In this document: positions 1-12,069 of the stretch, piece by piece
Numbering within the stretch: position 1 is the first letter of the stretch
How the letters are laid out: each line of letters begins with the position of its first letter
Source: Liolophura sinensis
Taxonomy: Eukaryota; Mollusca; Polyplacophora; Chitonida; Chitonidae
DNA: 64,000 bases
Assembly: GCF_032854445.1 (NCBI RefSeq)
Contig: NC_088304.1
Span: 32,482,810-32,546,809, forward strand
Direction of reading: 5' to 3'
Program-made: the position numbers and the translations under genes
Notes under the pieces: generated by a model
What the model saw: the letters and a program-made list of their open reading frames with translations, nothing else
What the model was told of the DNA's origin: nothing
Databases searched by the model: none

Positions 1-654
1 CCAAGTTTTGATCTAGTCGTCGTCCATTCTCAATAATTTCCCACTTCATGAAGTGTTTCTCTTGTATCCTTTGGTATCCTCCTGTGCCTATATGATTTGT
101 TTTCAACGACGTTTGTATGCCTGTGTCTATGTAATATCGGTCATCTGCACCTAGAATGGATGGTAATAATGAGACAAACACAGAATATGATTTCTACGAA
201 TGGCAAGTTTTTTTCTTTGTCCTCGCTCTTGGCAGGTATCATGAATTACGTTTGCATTGCCATTCCTCTAACTTTTCATCGATACTTAACGAGTTATATC
301 ACGCTTCTAAATACTTGTCTAAAATTCTGAATATTAACTCCAGTATATTGCTGTACACTAAAAGAGATACTATATTTATACTTTATTTGAACTGCGCATA
401 ATCATACATTCATTTGAATCGCATGCAAAACCGAGATCTGAAGTACGATACGTGGCTGTAAACCAGGAGACACACGGTGTGCAGGTAAAATCCCGGATCC
501 TGTGAATTAACGCCCCTCTCTCACTGTCCACGTGTCCTTGATGACAACAGACGGTCGACGGCACTCGTGCAACAGTTTGCGCAGTCTAATTGTTGCTGGA
601 CACCATTTGTGTTCCATCAGTATGGTGTGCAGGTCAAACGTGGGACAATATTTC

Positions 655-770
655 AGTAATTTGCCAGAGGTTAGTGGTTTATCCCGAGCACTCTGGCTTC
701 CTATACCCATAAAACTGACGTCATCGTACAAATGCAAAGTTCTTTAAGTGTGGCGTTAATCAACCAATCG
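655..770 (+). mobile_element. SINE 3'-half fragment (related copies at 3380-3540, 15645-15790, 16140-16265)
   Basis: Shares an ordered string of words with the other places listed: '...ggtttatcccgagcactc', a c/t-rich stretch ending in ACCCA, 'gtcatcg', then a 'gcgttaa...accaa' tail. This is a divergent SINE 3' module, separate from the main SINE family but with the same tail design. No coding potential. Confidence 0.4.
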
Positions 771-999
771 ATCAGTTGCATCGCACATCAACTACATATA
801 GCTATTTCCAAAATTTATAAACACAATAACTAGATCTCTCAGAAACACTTGGTGGGTATATATGTAACCACTCACAATGCGAAATACATTTATTGCGAAT
901 ACAAGAAGTATTGTCTTTTCTTTAAAATTTGGTATGTCCAAATACACATGTCTTTGTCCCAATACATAAATTAGAAGCAAACAAAGGCCAAAATAATAC

Positions 1000-1150
1000 T
1001 TTTGATGCTTACACTTAAATTTTCTGTTAAGAAATTAATCAAACATGAAATCTGTGAGTGGCTCTACAAGATGGATAAATCAGTCAGAATCAAGTAAAAT
1101 GTGTTACTCAAAAAATGCAAAAATTTAGGTGAAATGCACTTTATACCTAG
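1000..1150 (+). repeat. Dispersed repeat family R1, copy 1
   Basis: Shares 'aagaaattaatcaaac', 'atcagaatcaag', 'aaaatgtgt' and 'aggtgaaat' in the same order with 53340-53530 and 62060-62290. Non-coding as far as I can see. Type of element unknown. Confidence 0.6.
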
Positions 1151-1727
1151 AGGTCATTTCCCTCAGAGCCCTGTACACTTGCATGTACTCAGACACAACG
1201 CCACCTGCCACGCCCAGCCTGGAGATCAGACGTGTATCTCGGAATTAGCGGTCCTGATTTATCTCCAGCACAACGCACATGAATCCAAGCAACTGAACTT
1301 TTTTAATACTCTTGTCCGGCGTACACGTCTTCACAAGTGGATTCTCCACATAGTAATGGCTGCTGAATATTTGTGCTTAACTGAGATTTTCTGATTACCT
1401 CTGACTTCGTGTATGTTTTCCAATTTTTTTTTTTGGACTCCTGGATGTAAAGGCCACATATTACCGTTTCAGTAATCGTTCAAGTTTCAGCCTCACAATG
1501 ACAGCGATGGATCCTTCTGAAATTCTTATGAGACTTACTCTCTCTAGGGATATATTAATTCTCAGAAACTACAGGCCTAATCTTATTTTTGACTATCACA
1601 TCTTTGAGTAGGGCTCAAAATACCAATCAGGTGAAATCAGGTAACCATCAGGCAAATAAAATATTCGTCCCTTAAGTACTACCAGCTTTAAATTGCTGAA
1701 AGCTGGAAAAGTTGTCAAGATACATAT

Positions 1728-2050
1728 GTATTAATTTATTTGCTGTTTAACGCCGTATACAAGTAGAAACTCAAGGTATTATCATTTATGTAAGGGCGAT
1801 CAGATTTGTGGGTGAGGGAAATCTGAGTACTACCACCTCTTTCCGCCAGGTACCTGAGTACTACCACCTCTTTCCGCCAGGTACCTGAGTGCTACCACCT
1901 CCTTCCGCCAGATACCTGAGTGCTACCACCTCCTTCCGCCAGATACCTGACATAAATCCTGACTTAAGGTCACAGGCAAACCAACGAGAACTGGATCTGA
2001 ACGCTTGACCTCACTGGTAAAGAGCTAGGCAGTCGTCTGATCTAGCGAGG
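1728..2050 (-). mobile_element. SINE-like fragment containing a 31-bp tandem repeat
   Basis: Starts with 'ttaatttatttgctgttt' and 'aacgccgtatac', the reversed 3' end of a tRNA-derived SINE, and ends near 'ctgaacgcttgacctcactg', a reversed B-box-like segment. Inside, a 31-bp unit (gagtactaccacctctttcc...) is repeated four times at about 1824-1950 with few changes, which seems to be an expansion within the element. Confidence 0.5.
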
Positions 2051-2564
2051 GACCAAAATGTATATATGGGGGTGGTCAGGGGGCACCGCTGAGACAAAAG
2101 TTTAACTTTGCTGCCTGAGAGAAACATACATGTAGTTTAATACGATTATTAGTGGCTTATATGTGGCTGACAAGCGGGGATCACTTTCCTGTTCACAGGA
2201 ATTATTGAACAAAACCATAGATCGCACGACTCAACTTTGGCAAAGAAGCAACCTTTTAGAAGAGTTCGTCAAATTAACTTGGATGGCTAACTCGGCATGA
2301 CATTGTGCTGGTATAGGCCTGCTCTGGCTCGTACATGTATGTACGGTAGATGTGCAGTTCAAATCATCTCTGCTCTCGTATAGAGGCTTAGTGCTTATTA
2401 CAGACGTATCCTTCCACCTGACATCGGCTATATCTGTCCGCAACACGTTTTAACCATCTGCTGGTGAACAGCCTTAGGGTTGCTTCCAGTTCAGAACACT
2501 TTGGTTGAACGTTTGGCAGAATAAGTTGTCTCCCTTGTAATATGATAGATGGCAGTTAGTGATG

Positions 2565-2850
2565 AAGTTTAAAACGATACAGAATCGACGCTGATTGGCT
2601 GAGAGTGAAGGCAGATTTCCTTGCTTAAAGGGTTAGTGCCCAAATTCATTATTTATTCATAATTAGTTACACATATACTATATATATATTGTTAAACTGA
2701 GTGTAATAAACATTGAAAAAGAGTACATAAATCGGAGTAATCTGGAACTTAAAATCACTTGATGGTTTTATGCATTCTGCAGCCTTGGTGAGATTCTGCA
2801 GAGATGGACACGCCTGTCTCTCACACCAGCCAATCAGAGGCTAAGTGACA
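2565..2850 (+). mobile_element. Candidate inverted-repeat element containing GATTGGCTGA
   Basis: The left end holds 'gatacagaatcgacgctgat' followed by tggctgagagt. About 230 bases on, 'ctctcacaccagccaatcag' forms a rough inverted counterpart. The left end recurs almost exactly at 5365-5400, and a shorter version occurs at 27085-27115. No ORF inside. Probably a small non-autonomous DNA element. Confidence 0.4.
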
Positions 2851-5354
2851 TGTTTATTTAGCGATTACCATGATATGTTTCAGCTTAGGTTAATCTATTT
2901 GCTCGACATGTCACTAAGAAGTGGTACCCTTAGACCAGTACTGCAAATCCTTATTTGAATTAAGTTTAAACTCAAAACATATCACTCGATACAATAAATT
3001 AACCAACCAATACATCAACCATTCAGAAATAAACTTCTTCTTTGTATGTGTTTTCACATTTGTTTAGCAAAATTTAACAATACCTTTAGCTTTAAATACT
3101 TAAATAACTAACGCCTGATTGATTAAAATTGGTGGCAGTTTGGATTATCACCATGTGTGAGGTTTTGTTTACTTTGAACTGCGCTGTCGCAGTTATGCAA
3201 CACCACAAAGATAAAAAGGAACGCTTTGAGGCACATGTACTTTATAGATGCATATATACATTTGGTCTCTTTTTTACATTGTAAATGTGATATAATGAAT
3301 TTGTAATACAATGAGTTCGTGATACAATGAGTTCATGATACAATGAGTTCGTGATACAGATGAAAACCTATTCAGGACAACTGATAAAGATGGTAAGTTA
3401 CTATTCCCAGGCTGGTGGTTTATACCCGGGCACTCAGGTTTCCTCCACCCACATAGCTGTCTGTCATCGTGCATGTATTGGTGAAAACATTATTGAGCAT
3501 GCGTTAAACAAGGACCAACTAACTACATAAATACATGTAACGTTCCATGCATATGGTACGCATAATGTTCCTAACTTTAATCCAATTGCACGAAGCAAGC
3601 TGGTCTCATGCCACCAAACACAAGATCATACAACGTCCATAAAGTCAGTTTTAGACACCTGATTACTTTATGACGTATGCATGTCTCCAAGTGACGCGTT
3701 TAGTCGCCAATTTGTTTTGCGCAAAGAGTGCCAAAGACTGTGGTTTGAGACGCCGTTAACAATTGAGGAGTGAGAAATTTCGGAATTCTGACATAAAAGG
3801 ATCATGACGCTCTAACAAGATGGGAGCTACAGTTGGATCTGGCGTAAGCGTTTATCTTACCTCTGCGGGTATTGGCAGCTATGTTTAACGGGTAGCGTGA
3901 AGGTATTCTCCGGCAGATGTACACCTGGGTACATTGCCATGGTTTTCAATCAGGTCCGTGTACTCAGTTACATAACTGCGGGCTAAAGCTGAGCTGAAGG
4001 AGTCGTTACGCCGCCAGAGGTTTCGCCAACGTCAACAAAATTCGAAACCAACCAGCAATTACTCGGGCCAAGTACGTCCTCCAGTGGATAAAATAACAAC
4101 AATCATTCCAAAAAACGCAAATAAATAAAACAAAAGTTCCATCCGACGCGAACTAGAGTCTGAGCAAATAGCTTCTCATAAGAGTATATATGCTTAGTGA
4201 GAATCGTCTTGTTTTCAAACAGTGCCAATATATAAGAGTTTTCCAAGGTAACACCTAAATCAAAACTACTAGATGTTGTTCGGGTGGCTAAACCCCGACA
4301 CAATAAACACTTCACTGCGAAACGGAATGGATTTCTTGCCGAGGGGATAAACCTTCCATGAACACACAATCATCTGAGGAAATGGTTTTGAAAAAGGACC
4401 CAATAAAGACTGGAATGTAGCTCTAACCGAGTTGTTCCTAAAGTCGTTACATGCAGTTTGGGAATGAATAAATTGGATTCTTGTACACAAAGAATTCTTG
4501 AGGTTATGTTCGGTAAATATTTTCCTTTTGCTTCCCCCTATGTTCTTTATACATGCAAAGAACAGCCTTTGACATAAACTGTCTGTTATGGGTATTACAT
4601 TTGAAACATGATACTTCTTTGAAGTCATTTGGCTGATGTCACATGTTTGTGTTCGGTACATAAATATTGTACTTTAGCTTTTTCTATATAAATACTTCAG
4701 CTTTAACGTATTTCACTAACACTGCAGCCTTTGAAATTACCCGGCCCTTTTGGGCACAGAAGTTGGTTGCACGCATTATTAGCAGCTATACCCCTGTTTA
4801 CACATGTCGGTGCTTAAGATCTGTGCAGGTATCGCTTAGTGTTGCCTAACATTCTAGATGAACAATCCTTTAATAGCTCGCTTATGCCCTGTCTGGTGCC
4901 ATTTTCTCTAACTAACTTCAGACAATGTGAGTAACTCGCTGTAGCATTTGGTACATACAGCTATAGGCAGACTTGCTGGCGGTGTATGTTGAAAGCAAAC
5001 CGTTAAAAATCTGCCAAGGAATGAACTATGTTTATGGATTTATTACAAGATAGCGTTGCCAAGTCATGTTATTGCCTGATAATGGTTCTAAGAAAGCCCT
5101 TGATCACTATAGCATCGAATCCCTTACTGACATCAAACACCACTTTGTTAAAATAGACTAGTGCAATGCACATTGGGGACGTCAGCATTGCAAATGTAAA
5201 GTTGCCTAGATGAGCGCAAGTGGACTTGGAAAGACAGATACATACACAGACAAAAAGGGATTGTATGTTAAATGAGATGGCAGCACAACATTTTGAGCAA
5301 TTTTAGACCAGTGACGTCAAATAAATTGCAATTAACATCGCTACATTTTTCTTG

Positions 5355-5560
5355 ATTCAGCTTAAAGGGATACAGAATCGACGCTGATTGGCTGATAGTG
5401 GAGACAGGGTTGCCTGGGTTTATCCCTGCAGGCTTGGTCACGCTAAAATAAATATGTCAAACCTAAATTTCAACTTAGACTACAGTAGGCATAGTCTGAA
5501 CTCACCTATTTCTTACACAAGCCAGTCAGTCATATTCTGTAAAATACGGTGTTAAAGGGC
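5355..5560 (+). mobile_element. Second copy of the GATTGGCTGA element
   Basis: 'gatacagaatcgacgctgat' is identical to the 2.58-kb copy. Sequence then diverges, with 'cacaagccagtcagtcat' at the far end resembling that copy's right end. Confidence 0.4.
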
Positions 5561-5634
5561 ATGTAATGTGATAATATTTAAGGATTGGTAGAATAGAACC
5601 CCAAGCTGAGATAAATTAACAAGAGGCCGCGTTT

Positions 5635-5725
5635 GACCAGCTAAGTGTGACCATTTTCCAATTATCACACAACATGCTCTGGTTTTACTCGCTTTGCTGT
5701 CAGTCTTTTATTATATTTCTTGCTT
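5635..5725 (+). repeat. Dispersed repeat pair R2 (second copy at 10597-10695)
   Basis: 'tctggttttact', 'gaccag', 'gtgtgac' and 'ttttat.ttatatt' occur in the same order at 10597-10695. A related inverted trace (agtaaaaccagagcatc) lies at 23270. Unclassified. Confidence 0.4.
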
Positions 5726-6527
5726 TATGAGATTGCGACCAGAAAGACGCGTATGGTTTGTTTTCACTGACGGCATCAAGAAACAGGAAGAACTACTTGG
5801 GTTGCTAGTTCAGAATTTATTGACTAAAAGCCATCTAGATAGTTAGCACAAAATGTATCTGACGAGAACGTTATATTTTGTCGGCACAGAATGTGCCAAA
5901 TAAAGAAACCTCAGTTTTTGTTTCCAAAGAAAAGATCCAGAAAGAACCATCCAGTTTGTTTGCACAGATTGGATTCGAATTGCCTTTTAGCACAGTTTAG
6001 GCTCAAAAAGAAAAAATCTAGTTTGTTAACACAAACTTAAAAAAGAATCATCAGGTTTGCTAGGATAGGCTTGTTTCAAATGGATACATTTAGTTTGTTT
6101 AACAGTACAGGCTTGATTAAAAAAAGAACCACACATCAGTTTGTAAGCATATGCTAAATCCTGAAAAAAAACAACAAAAAAACAAAACAATTTATTTATT
6201 TATGTTTTGGCAACACAAACAGCATTCAGAAAGAACTATCTGTTTTTTTAGCACAAACTGCATGGGACCAGAGAGATTCAGCTATTTATACGAAAAAAGG
6301 GTCTATTACACGTATGTCACCGAAAATGAAGTCACAATCAACTATTTACATTGAGGTAATAAGCTTTTGTATAAATGTCTCATTGGAATCTTATTTTCAA
6401 TTCATTCCCATTGCCTCAGTTTTGGGTATACATCAAGTAACATTTAACATTTGATGTCATGCAGGCACTTGAGTTTAAGTGCGAAATACCGACGGTTTTT
6501 TTAGCACTATTGACTTTTGGGTTACTC

Positions 6528-6665
6528 TGGTGACGACATCGCGTGAGCAGTAGTGACGATATCGTGTGAGCAATAGTGACGACTTCGTGTGAGCAGTAGT
6601 GGCGACATCGTGTGAGCAGTAGTGACGACATCGCTTGAGCAATAGTAGCGACATCCCATGAACAA
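6528..6665 (+). repeat. 23-bp minisatellite (about 6 units)
   Basis: Unit close to 'gtgacgacatcgcgtgagca' + gta, six imperfect copies. Each contains CGACATCG- and CGTGAG-like words, so the stretch is much richer in CpG than its surroundings. It keeps frames open on the minus strand (repeated LLLTRCRHYC), which I treat as an array artefact. Confidence 0.8.
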
Positions 6666-7235
6666 AAATGTCGCAACGTCTTCTTTGGCGCGATATCTTA
6701 TTTACAATCGCGACAATATCTTTTTTCCACCCAGAGGGGATGCCATCTTGTGTATATCTTCTAATTCTTGATGGCAGGATGCTTTTATTATCCCAACATT
6801 GGTATGTTTTCATTTAGACCTCCCATTATTCGTCTGTGCCAACAAATGGAAAAGGACCATTACTCAGACAATGCTCACACTTCCTTTCAAAATCTTTAAA
6901 CGATAGCTTCTACGATATTCTCCTCATTTTACACAGATATATGTGCGCCTAACATTTTTTGTCATTAAAAGAAAAGGACCTAAATTTAAGAAATAAGTTG
7001 AAACAATTTAAAACTCAACCTAAAGCACTTCAGTTTGCGCAGAAATACATTTGTAAATAGTGTAATATTTTGCCTGGGAGGTGGATTTACGGGCCAAATA
7101 GTTACGTCTGAAGTTCTCTTCTTTTTTGTCCACCTGTAAAAAAATTCCTTTCTAATTTTAGCTCCTTTGACATAAAAGAGCAATTGTTTTATGAAAGTGT
7201 TTCCTAATATTGTTTACCGTTGTCAATTCAGCTCA

Positions 7236-7302
7236 TTATTAAAACTTCTTTGGCTTTTTTGCAGCATTTAAAACTTCTTTGGCTTTTTTGCAGCATTTAA
7301 AT
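7236..7302 (+). repeat. 31-bp direct duplication
   Basis: 'aaaacttctttggctttttt' plus gcagcattt is present twice in tandem, with no changes. Very recent duplication or assembly artefact. Confidence 0.75.
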
Positions 7303-7526
7303 TGTCCCATATCCATGGCCTAAATGATACTGAAATCGTCCTAATCATACATCTATCGACTGCGTACTGTTAAGATTGACGTACATCGACTCTATATCAT
7401 CTTGATATAGCTCTATTCGACTCTGTATTGTCTAAATGGAACATCAATAACTGTCCAACATATAGTTTAACCTATGCAAATACTAGCAATCTTGACTCAA
7501 GAATATTTCAGCATAATGGTGGGAAG

Positions 7527-7632
7527 AAAATGGGCCGAGAAACCTGGCAGACCTTCCCACATACAACCGGAATGGGAACTAGCATGAGCTGGACTTGAAC
7601 TCACAGCCACGGTATTGGTGAGAGACTCCTGA
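7527..7632 (-). mobile_element. Main-family SINE, internal fragment
   Basis: Reverse-orientation body of the common SINE: 'cagaccttcccacataca' and 'agcatgagctggacttgaac' followed by tcacagcc, which is the complement of the B-box region, ending with a gagagactcctg segment. Both ends are missing. Confidence 0.7.
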
Positions 7633-8798
7633 ATTATATAGTGTTGATATGGCCATTTATGGATATTGTAGTGTTAAGTGCAGATTGAGAAAGTCCTGTA
7701 TTACAAGGGTTCAAAATGTCCAGGATGACTATGAATATCGCTTCGCAAACTGGGCTATAAAAGCCTCCCAGCCTGCACAAGTTACGTTCTGACAGCACCA
7801 GATTCCAAGAGTTCCTCGTAGACTGAGTGCGAGGATGTACTCCGCAATGTGGAGTTGATTATGTCTCAGCTTACGTCCACTCTGTGGACGTAAACAATTT
7901 GGAAAACCAGAGAGAACTTGGATTTCCGGGGAACATATGCTAGTGATTAGATTGCTTTGACCGACGATGGTTAAGGTACCTGGTACAGGTGAGGGGAGTT
8001 GGGGAGGAGGGGGTGAGTGGCTGGGTAGCGAGAGGGGAGGGGATTAGCGAGGGCGATGAACATCTGATTATGCCATTCGTTCAGCTCATGTCAAATTTTG
8101 TACTCTTCAGCGTCCGGATTTTCACCTTTCATGATTCCTGGCTGCCATCAGCTCAGCGTTGGCACATTCCCCATGGACAGGTCCCTAGACTCTGACTTAG
8201 CTCGTAACCTGTTCACAATAGGCGTCATCGGTCAAGCTCTAGGATTCCTCCCTGTCTTACCGTACGGTTACAGCTGTTGGGGCCAGATTCCGTTAATCGA
8301 CTCAAACCTGACGGCTACTTCAAAATATGGCGCTCATCACCTCTGTAATCATGTGATATGTCACGTGATGCGCGATAACGGCTTCTGCAGGATGGATTCC
8401 AAATTGTTTAGTCGCAGTTGAAGCGTGACTGTATGCGTGTATGCGGATGCCTACTCTAATTACAGAGAAGGACTTTTGCTAGAATATGGCACTCCTGGGA
8501 ATTACGCGTTGTGCAGGGTTATCCTACTGACGAGTAAAATGCACTATAGGTCCGTATGTTAAAAATTCGATCATATTTTCTGGCGTTCGGCGTCTGTTCT
8601 TCGCGTTGAATGATATACTAATGTTCCTCTAAACACACATGCTTTTTTTCCTGAGGATGTGAAATCTGTTTAGTGGTTAACTATGTCTAATGTGATAAGT
8701 TCAATCGGCATGCGCTTGAGGAAATGCAAAGACAGGTGTTACATTTACCAAAAATTTATCGTGAAAAGACATTTTTAGAAGCGATGAACATTGTAATA
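7633..8798. other. Non-coding or unassigned stretch with one 107-codon ORF
   Basis: An open frame at 8098-8421 (+) reads MYSSASGFSPFMIPGCHQLS..., with a GVIGQALGFLPVLPYGYSCW stretch. I recognise no family, and there is no convincing start context or splice structure around it. 7979-8060 is G-rich and purine-biased. Most likely non-coding. Confidence 0.4.
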
Positions 8799-9042
8799 CA
8801 CTCAAAAAAATAATCTGCTAAATTTAACAGAAAGTCTTTTGTCTCAGTGATGATAGAATCTGTTCTGCAAAAACCTCAAATATAACACACATATTCTATT
8901 CATTTTAATATAAAGATTCTATTAGAGTAACACAATATTATGTTGAGTATGACGAAGGTATTATGTTATAATACCAGTATACATTTTAGCACCACTCCGA
9001 CAACATACTTTATCTTAAAATTAACGATTTATTTTTTGAGTG
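8799..9042. mobile_element. MITE family M1, copy 1 (244 bp, TA target duplication)
   Basis: Terminal inverted repeats begin CACTCAAAAA and end TTTTTTGAGTG, and the element is flanked by TA on both sides (8797-8798 and 9043-9044). The inner part is near-palindromic, rich in 'ttaacagaaagtct', 'ataacacacatattct' and 'atattatgttgagtat' words. No coding capacity. TIRs plus a TA duplication suggest a non-autonomous relative of Tc1/mariner-like elements (inference from structure). Confidence 0.82.
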
Positions 9043-9124
9043 TATAATATTTGCTGATAAGAACTGCATTATTTCCACACTACATTATTACCAGGCCATG
9101 TTAGTCAGACTAATCAGGATATGT

Positions 9125-9475
9125 TCATGTCCTGCTTGTATGTGTGTAGGATATAAACATACAGGATAAAACAATAAACATAGCGTGTTACATTTACACC
9201 CTCGTATGTGTGCAGAATATAAACATACAGGATAAAACGATAAACATAGCCTGTTACAATTACACCCTCGTTTATGTGTACAATATAAACATTCAGGATA
9301 AAACATTAAAAATAGCCTGTTACATATACACTCTCGAATGTGTGTAGGATATAAAACATACAGGATAAAACAATAAACATAGCGTGTTACATTTACACTC
9401 TCGTATGTGTGTATTATGTAAAAATACAGGATAAAACAATAAGCAAAGCGTGTTAGATTTACACTACAAATAAAC
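9125..9475 (+). repeat. 66-bp minisatellite (about 5 units)
   Basis: Unit contains 'aggatataaacatacaggat', 'aaaacaataaacatagcgtg' and ttacatttacaccctcgtatgt, repeated about five times with point changes. 66 is divisible by 3, so a 171-codon minus-strand frame survives across it (a Cys/Tyr/Phe-rich repeat, CNRLCLSFYPVCLY). I do not regard that frame as a gene. Confidence 0.85.
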
Positions 9476-10590
9476 ACAACTGTCCCATGGACAGAACATT
9501 TTGCGAATATGGATATTGTATATGTAGCCTCACAAAAAAATGGAATTAGTAATTTTAACCTCATTACGAAATCAAAAATGATGCTGACAAAGATATTCTT
9601 CACTCGGATATAGATGGTGCTCCAAAGTACTGCCTAATTCCCCATCCATAAACATGAACTGGAAGAGGACGTGTGAGTATAGACTCCACTCAAATGCTGC
9701 CGTAGTCTTCCGCGCGGCTAGTTGGATATGTGGTCATAAGTGATCGGGACCGACAGATACTTCCACAGTTCATGGCAGTTGGAACCATGATAGGAATCCG
9801 GGCTACGCTCAACACAAACCACCAAAGAACTAAGAAAGTATATAAAGTGAGGAATTAGACTTGCACTTTTCGGTGGATTTCTTCAGCTCCTTCCACATAA
9901 CATTATTAGTCAAATAACCAAATTAGGCCTATATATAGAGTACATAAGGCTTAAAACAGCCGTGAAATAAATCACCATAACTAAGGCGTCAGGCCACGTA
10001 ATATGTATTGAGGGAATCCGCCTATCCCTGACCTGCCCATAGCGGACGACGGGCAACACGTCTTCATTATGGTGAAACGGACAGCAATGAGTGACGGCGG
10101 CTCTCGTTATAGGGATGTCAGAACTTTGGGACTTAGCTGAGAACAGACAGCATTTATCCCCTCGTTACGCACCTAACCAACCCTGTCGTGTTGTTCTCGT
10201 TAGTGCCTGACGGCAACTCTACAAATAGAATGGTTTTCATTTTACGCATCTTGGCGAACGATCGATGTCTTAGCGTAACGTTTTGATCAGACAAGCAGAC
10301 GACAGCTAGAGTTAATGGCGACTAAACTGGGCATGCGCGGACAGCTCGCGTCTACAGCGAGGAAGACGCGCATGCGCATCGTGGAAGGTATTTTGAGGTT
10401 AATTTATGTATCACATAAGCACTAGTTCCGACACTAGCACTAACTCCCTTTGCATTGTTTTCATGTTATTGGTTGTTTAATTTGACGGGATTAATGGCGT
10501 CTAATAAATTGCTATTAGCACCACTGTGTATTGATTTTATGTAATTCTGTTTGAAGTACATGAAGAGTTAGATTAAAGTCTCAACGCAGA
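9476..10590. other. No gene seen
   Basis: Unique-looking sequence with short open frames only. The GC-richer part at 10.0-10.4 kb (several CpG, 'catgcgcggacagctcgcg', 'gacgcgcatgcgcatcgtgg') could be regulatory, but I see no adjoining coding exon to support a promoter. Confidence 0.4.
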
Positions 10591-10701
10591 AAAACTGATA
10601 ATGGACCAGTAACGTGTGACTATTTACCAACTGTCACGGTGTCGTCGCTGGTCTGGTTTTACTCTATACACTGCAGCATTTTATCTTATATTTAACGGCG
10701 G

Positions 10702-10723
10702 AGGGGGGGGGGGGGGGGGGGGG
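10702..10723 (+). repeat. Poly-G run (about 20 G)
   Basis: Nearly uninterrupted G tract immediately before the SINE head, able in principle to form a G-quadruplex. Similar runs lie at 11139-11157 and 35325-35343. Length should be treated as uncertain because such runs are error-prone. Confidence 0.85.
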
Positions 10724-10990
10724 TGCTCCGTGGCTCAGGTGGTTAGCGCGCTAGCGCAGCGTAATGACCAAAAGCCTCTCACCAATGCGGTCGATGTGAG
10801 TTCAAGTCCAGCTCATGCTGGCTTCCTCTCCGGTCGTACGTGGGAAGGTCTGTCAGAGAACTGCGGATGGTAGTGGATTTCCCCCGGGCTCCGCCCGGCT
10901 TCCTCCCACCATACTGCTGGCCGCACTCGTATAAGTGAAATATTCTTGAGTACGTCAAACCCCAATCAAATTTATGAAATAAATAAAAAT
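10724..10990 (+). mobile_element. Main-family tRNA-derived SINE, full length
   Basis: Head 'gctccgtggctcaggtggtt' is an RNA polymerase III A-box-like tRNA start. 'gagttcaagtcc' is the B box about 75 bases on. The body (agctcatgctggcttcctct...) ends with 'taagtgaaatattcttgagt', 'caatcaaatttat' and an AAAT-rich tail. It follows directly on a run of about 20 G. Confidence 0.88.
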
Positions 10991-11119
10991 ATATTCACAT
11001 TTTCCAAGAAACTCTTTAAAAATGAAATGAAACAAGAAAACATATACACCAACCTGGTCTTTGCGTACACACCTGTAGATGTTCATTGGTATTTACCTAG
11101 AATACCTTGCATCAAACAA

Positions 11120-11170
11120 CGTAATTATTTTTTTTTGGGTTGGGGGGGGGGGGGGGGTAGGTAGGGGGAT
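11120..11170 (+). repeat. T-run followed by G-run
   Basis: A T9 stretch, then GGG TT and about 16 G. Same T-then-G arrangement as at 35316-35343. Confidence 0.8.
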
Positions 11171-11209
11171 TTCTATGTAAAAATACCAATTTCTTACTAT
11201 AGTGTGTTC

Positions 11210-11400
11210 CTTGATCAATGGTGCCGTACTCCCGTGAGATCTCTTGAGATTGTCAGGTACCTGGCAAAGAGCATGTTAATGATTTCCCTGGGTTGCGTTA
11301 GTTTTCTCCATCCCAAAGCCTAGACGCCTATACAGGAGTGAAAAATTCTTGAGTATAAACGTTAATTCCTAATCAAATAAGCGCATAAAGATAAGATAAC
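11210..11400 (+). mobile_element. SINE-like 3' module
   Basis: A 'gtcaggtacctggcaaagag' body, then 'gagtgaaaaattcttgagta' and 'ttaattcctaatcaaataag'. The tail design is that of the main SINE family but the body differs. The head is not recognisable. Confidence 0.4.
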
Positions 11401-11639
11401 ATGTGGGTCAACTTTTACTGCTGCCATGCCATAATCTAGGCCAAAGTATGAGAAGTTAATAACAAAATTATCATATTTATTTAACAGTAAACAAAAATTG
11501 TAAAATGATGTGTAGTATTCAACACATATACATGTATGTACTCAGCTGCGTCGGAGCGGGACGGGGGTGGGGGTGGGGGTGAGGATGTGGGGGGTCCCCA
11601 CTTTCCATGTGGTTGGGCCAACCCCATTTATTAAATCAT

Positions 11640-11880
11640 TATGTTATTTATTTACTTACTTATATATTTTTTGTGTATCGTCGTAATCAAGAATATTTAA
11701 CTTACACGATGAGTAGGAGGGAAGTAAACACCGACTTCCTTGAGATACCTCACAAACCTACTGACTTAATGCCGTAGCCGAAACAGCGAGTGTTGGAATC
11801 GAACACAAGACCTCACTGGTTAAAGATCTGGTTTTTGCAGCAAATTAGCACTTTAAGCACCTAAGCCGGCGACAACCTGC
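11640..11880 (-). mobile_element. Second tRNA-derived SINE family, reverse orientation
   Basis: Starts with ATTTATTTACTTACTTA (reversed tail) and 'aatcaagaatatttaactta', and carries 'gttggaatcgaacacaagac' (reversed B box) and 'ctggttaaagatctgg'. It ends near 'cacctaagccggcgacaacc', where the tRNA-like head should be. Confidence 0.55.
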
Positions 11881-12069
11881 GATCTAGTCTTACTTGCTTC
11901 CAGTTTATTAAGTGTATCAATGTGTATTTTGTACGTTCTACGAATAACAGGCTTCTGGTGTCATTTTGGGAAAATTGCTTTATTTAAAGTATTAGTTGAC
12001 ATCTTATATGAGTCAATCAATATAACACAAGGTAAGTTTGACAAAGATCTCCCTTTTTTGGAGCAAACC

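Larger units (their letters stand above)
2051..6525. other. Gene-poor interval
   Basis: Apart from the two GATTGGCTGA copies, the SINE-like fragment at 3380-3540 and a 16-bp unit (aatgagttcgtgatac) repeated three times at 3308-3356, I see no gene. Open frames here are under 130 codons, overlap one another on the minus strand, and show no recognisable domain or splice structure. Confidence 0.6.

Noticed and set aside
9088-9603. 171-codon minus-strand frame rich in Cys and aromatic residues
   Set aside because: Produced by the 66-bp array; similar content in each unit and no recognised family.
10616-10873. Gly-run protein frame
   Set aside because: Translation of a poly-G tract followed by a SINE. 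The shared peptide SSPAHAGFLSGRTWEGL also appears at 13541-13738 because both are SINE copies.
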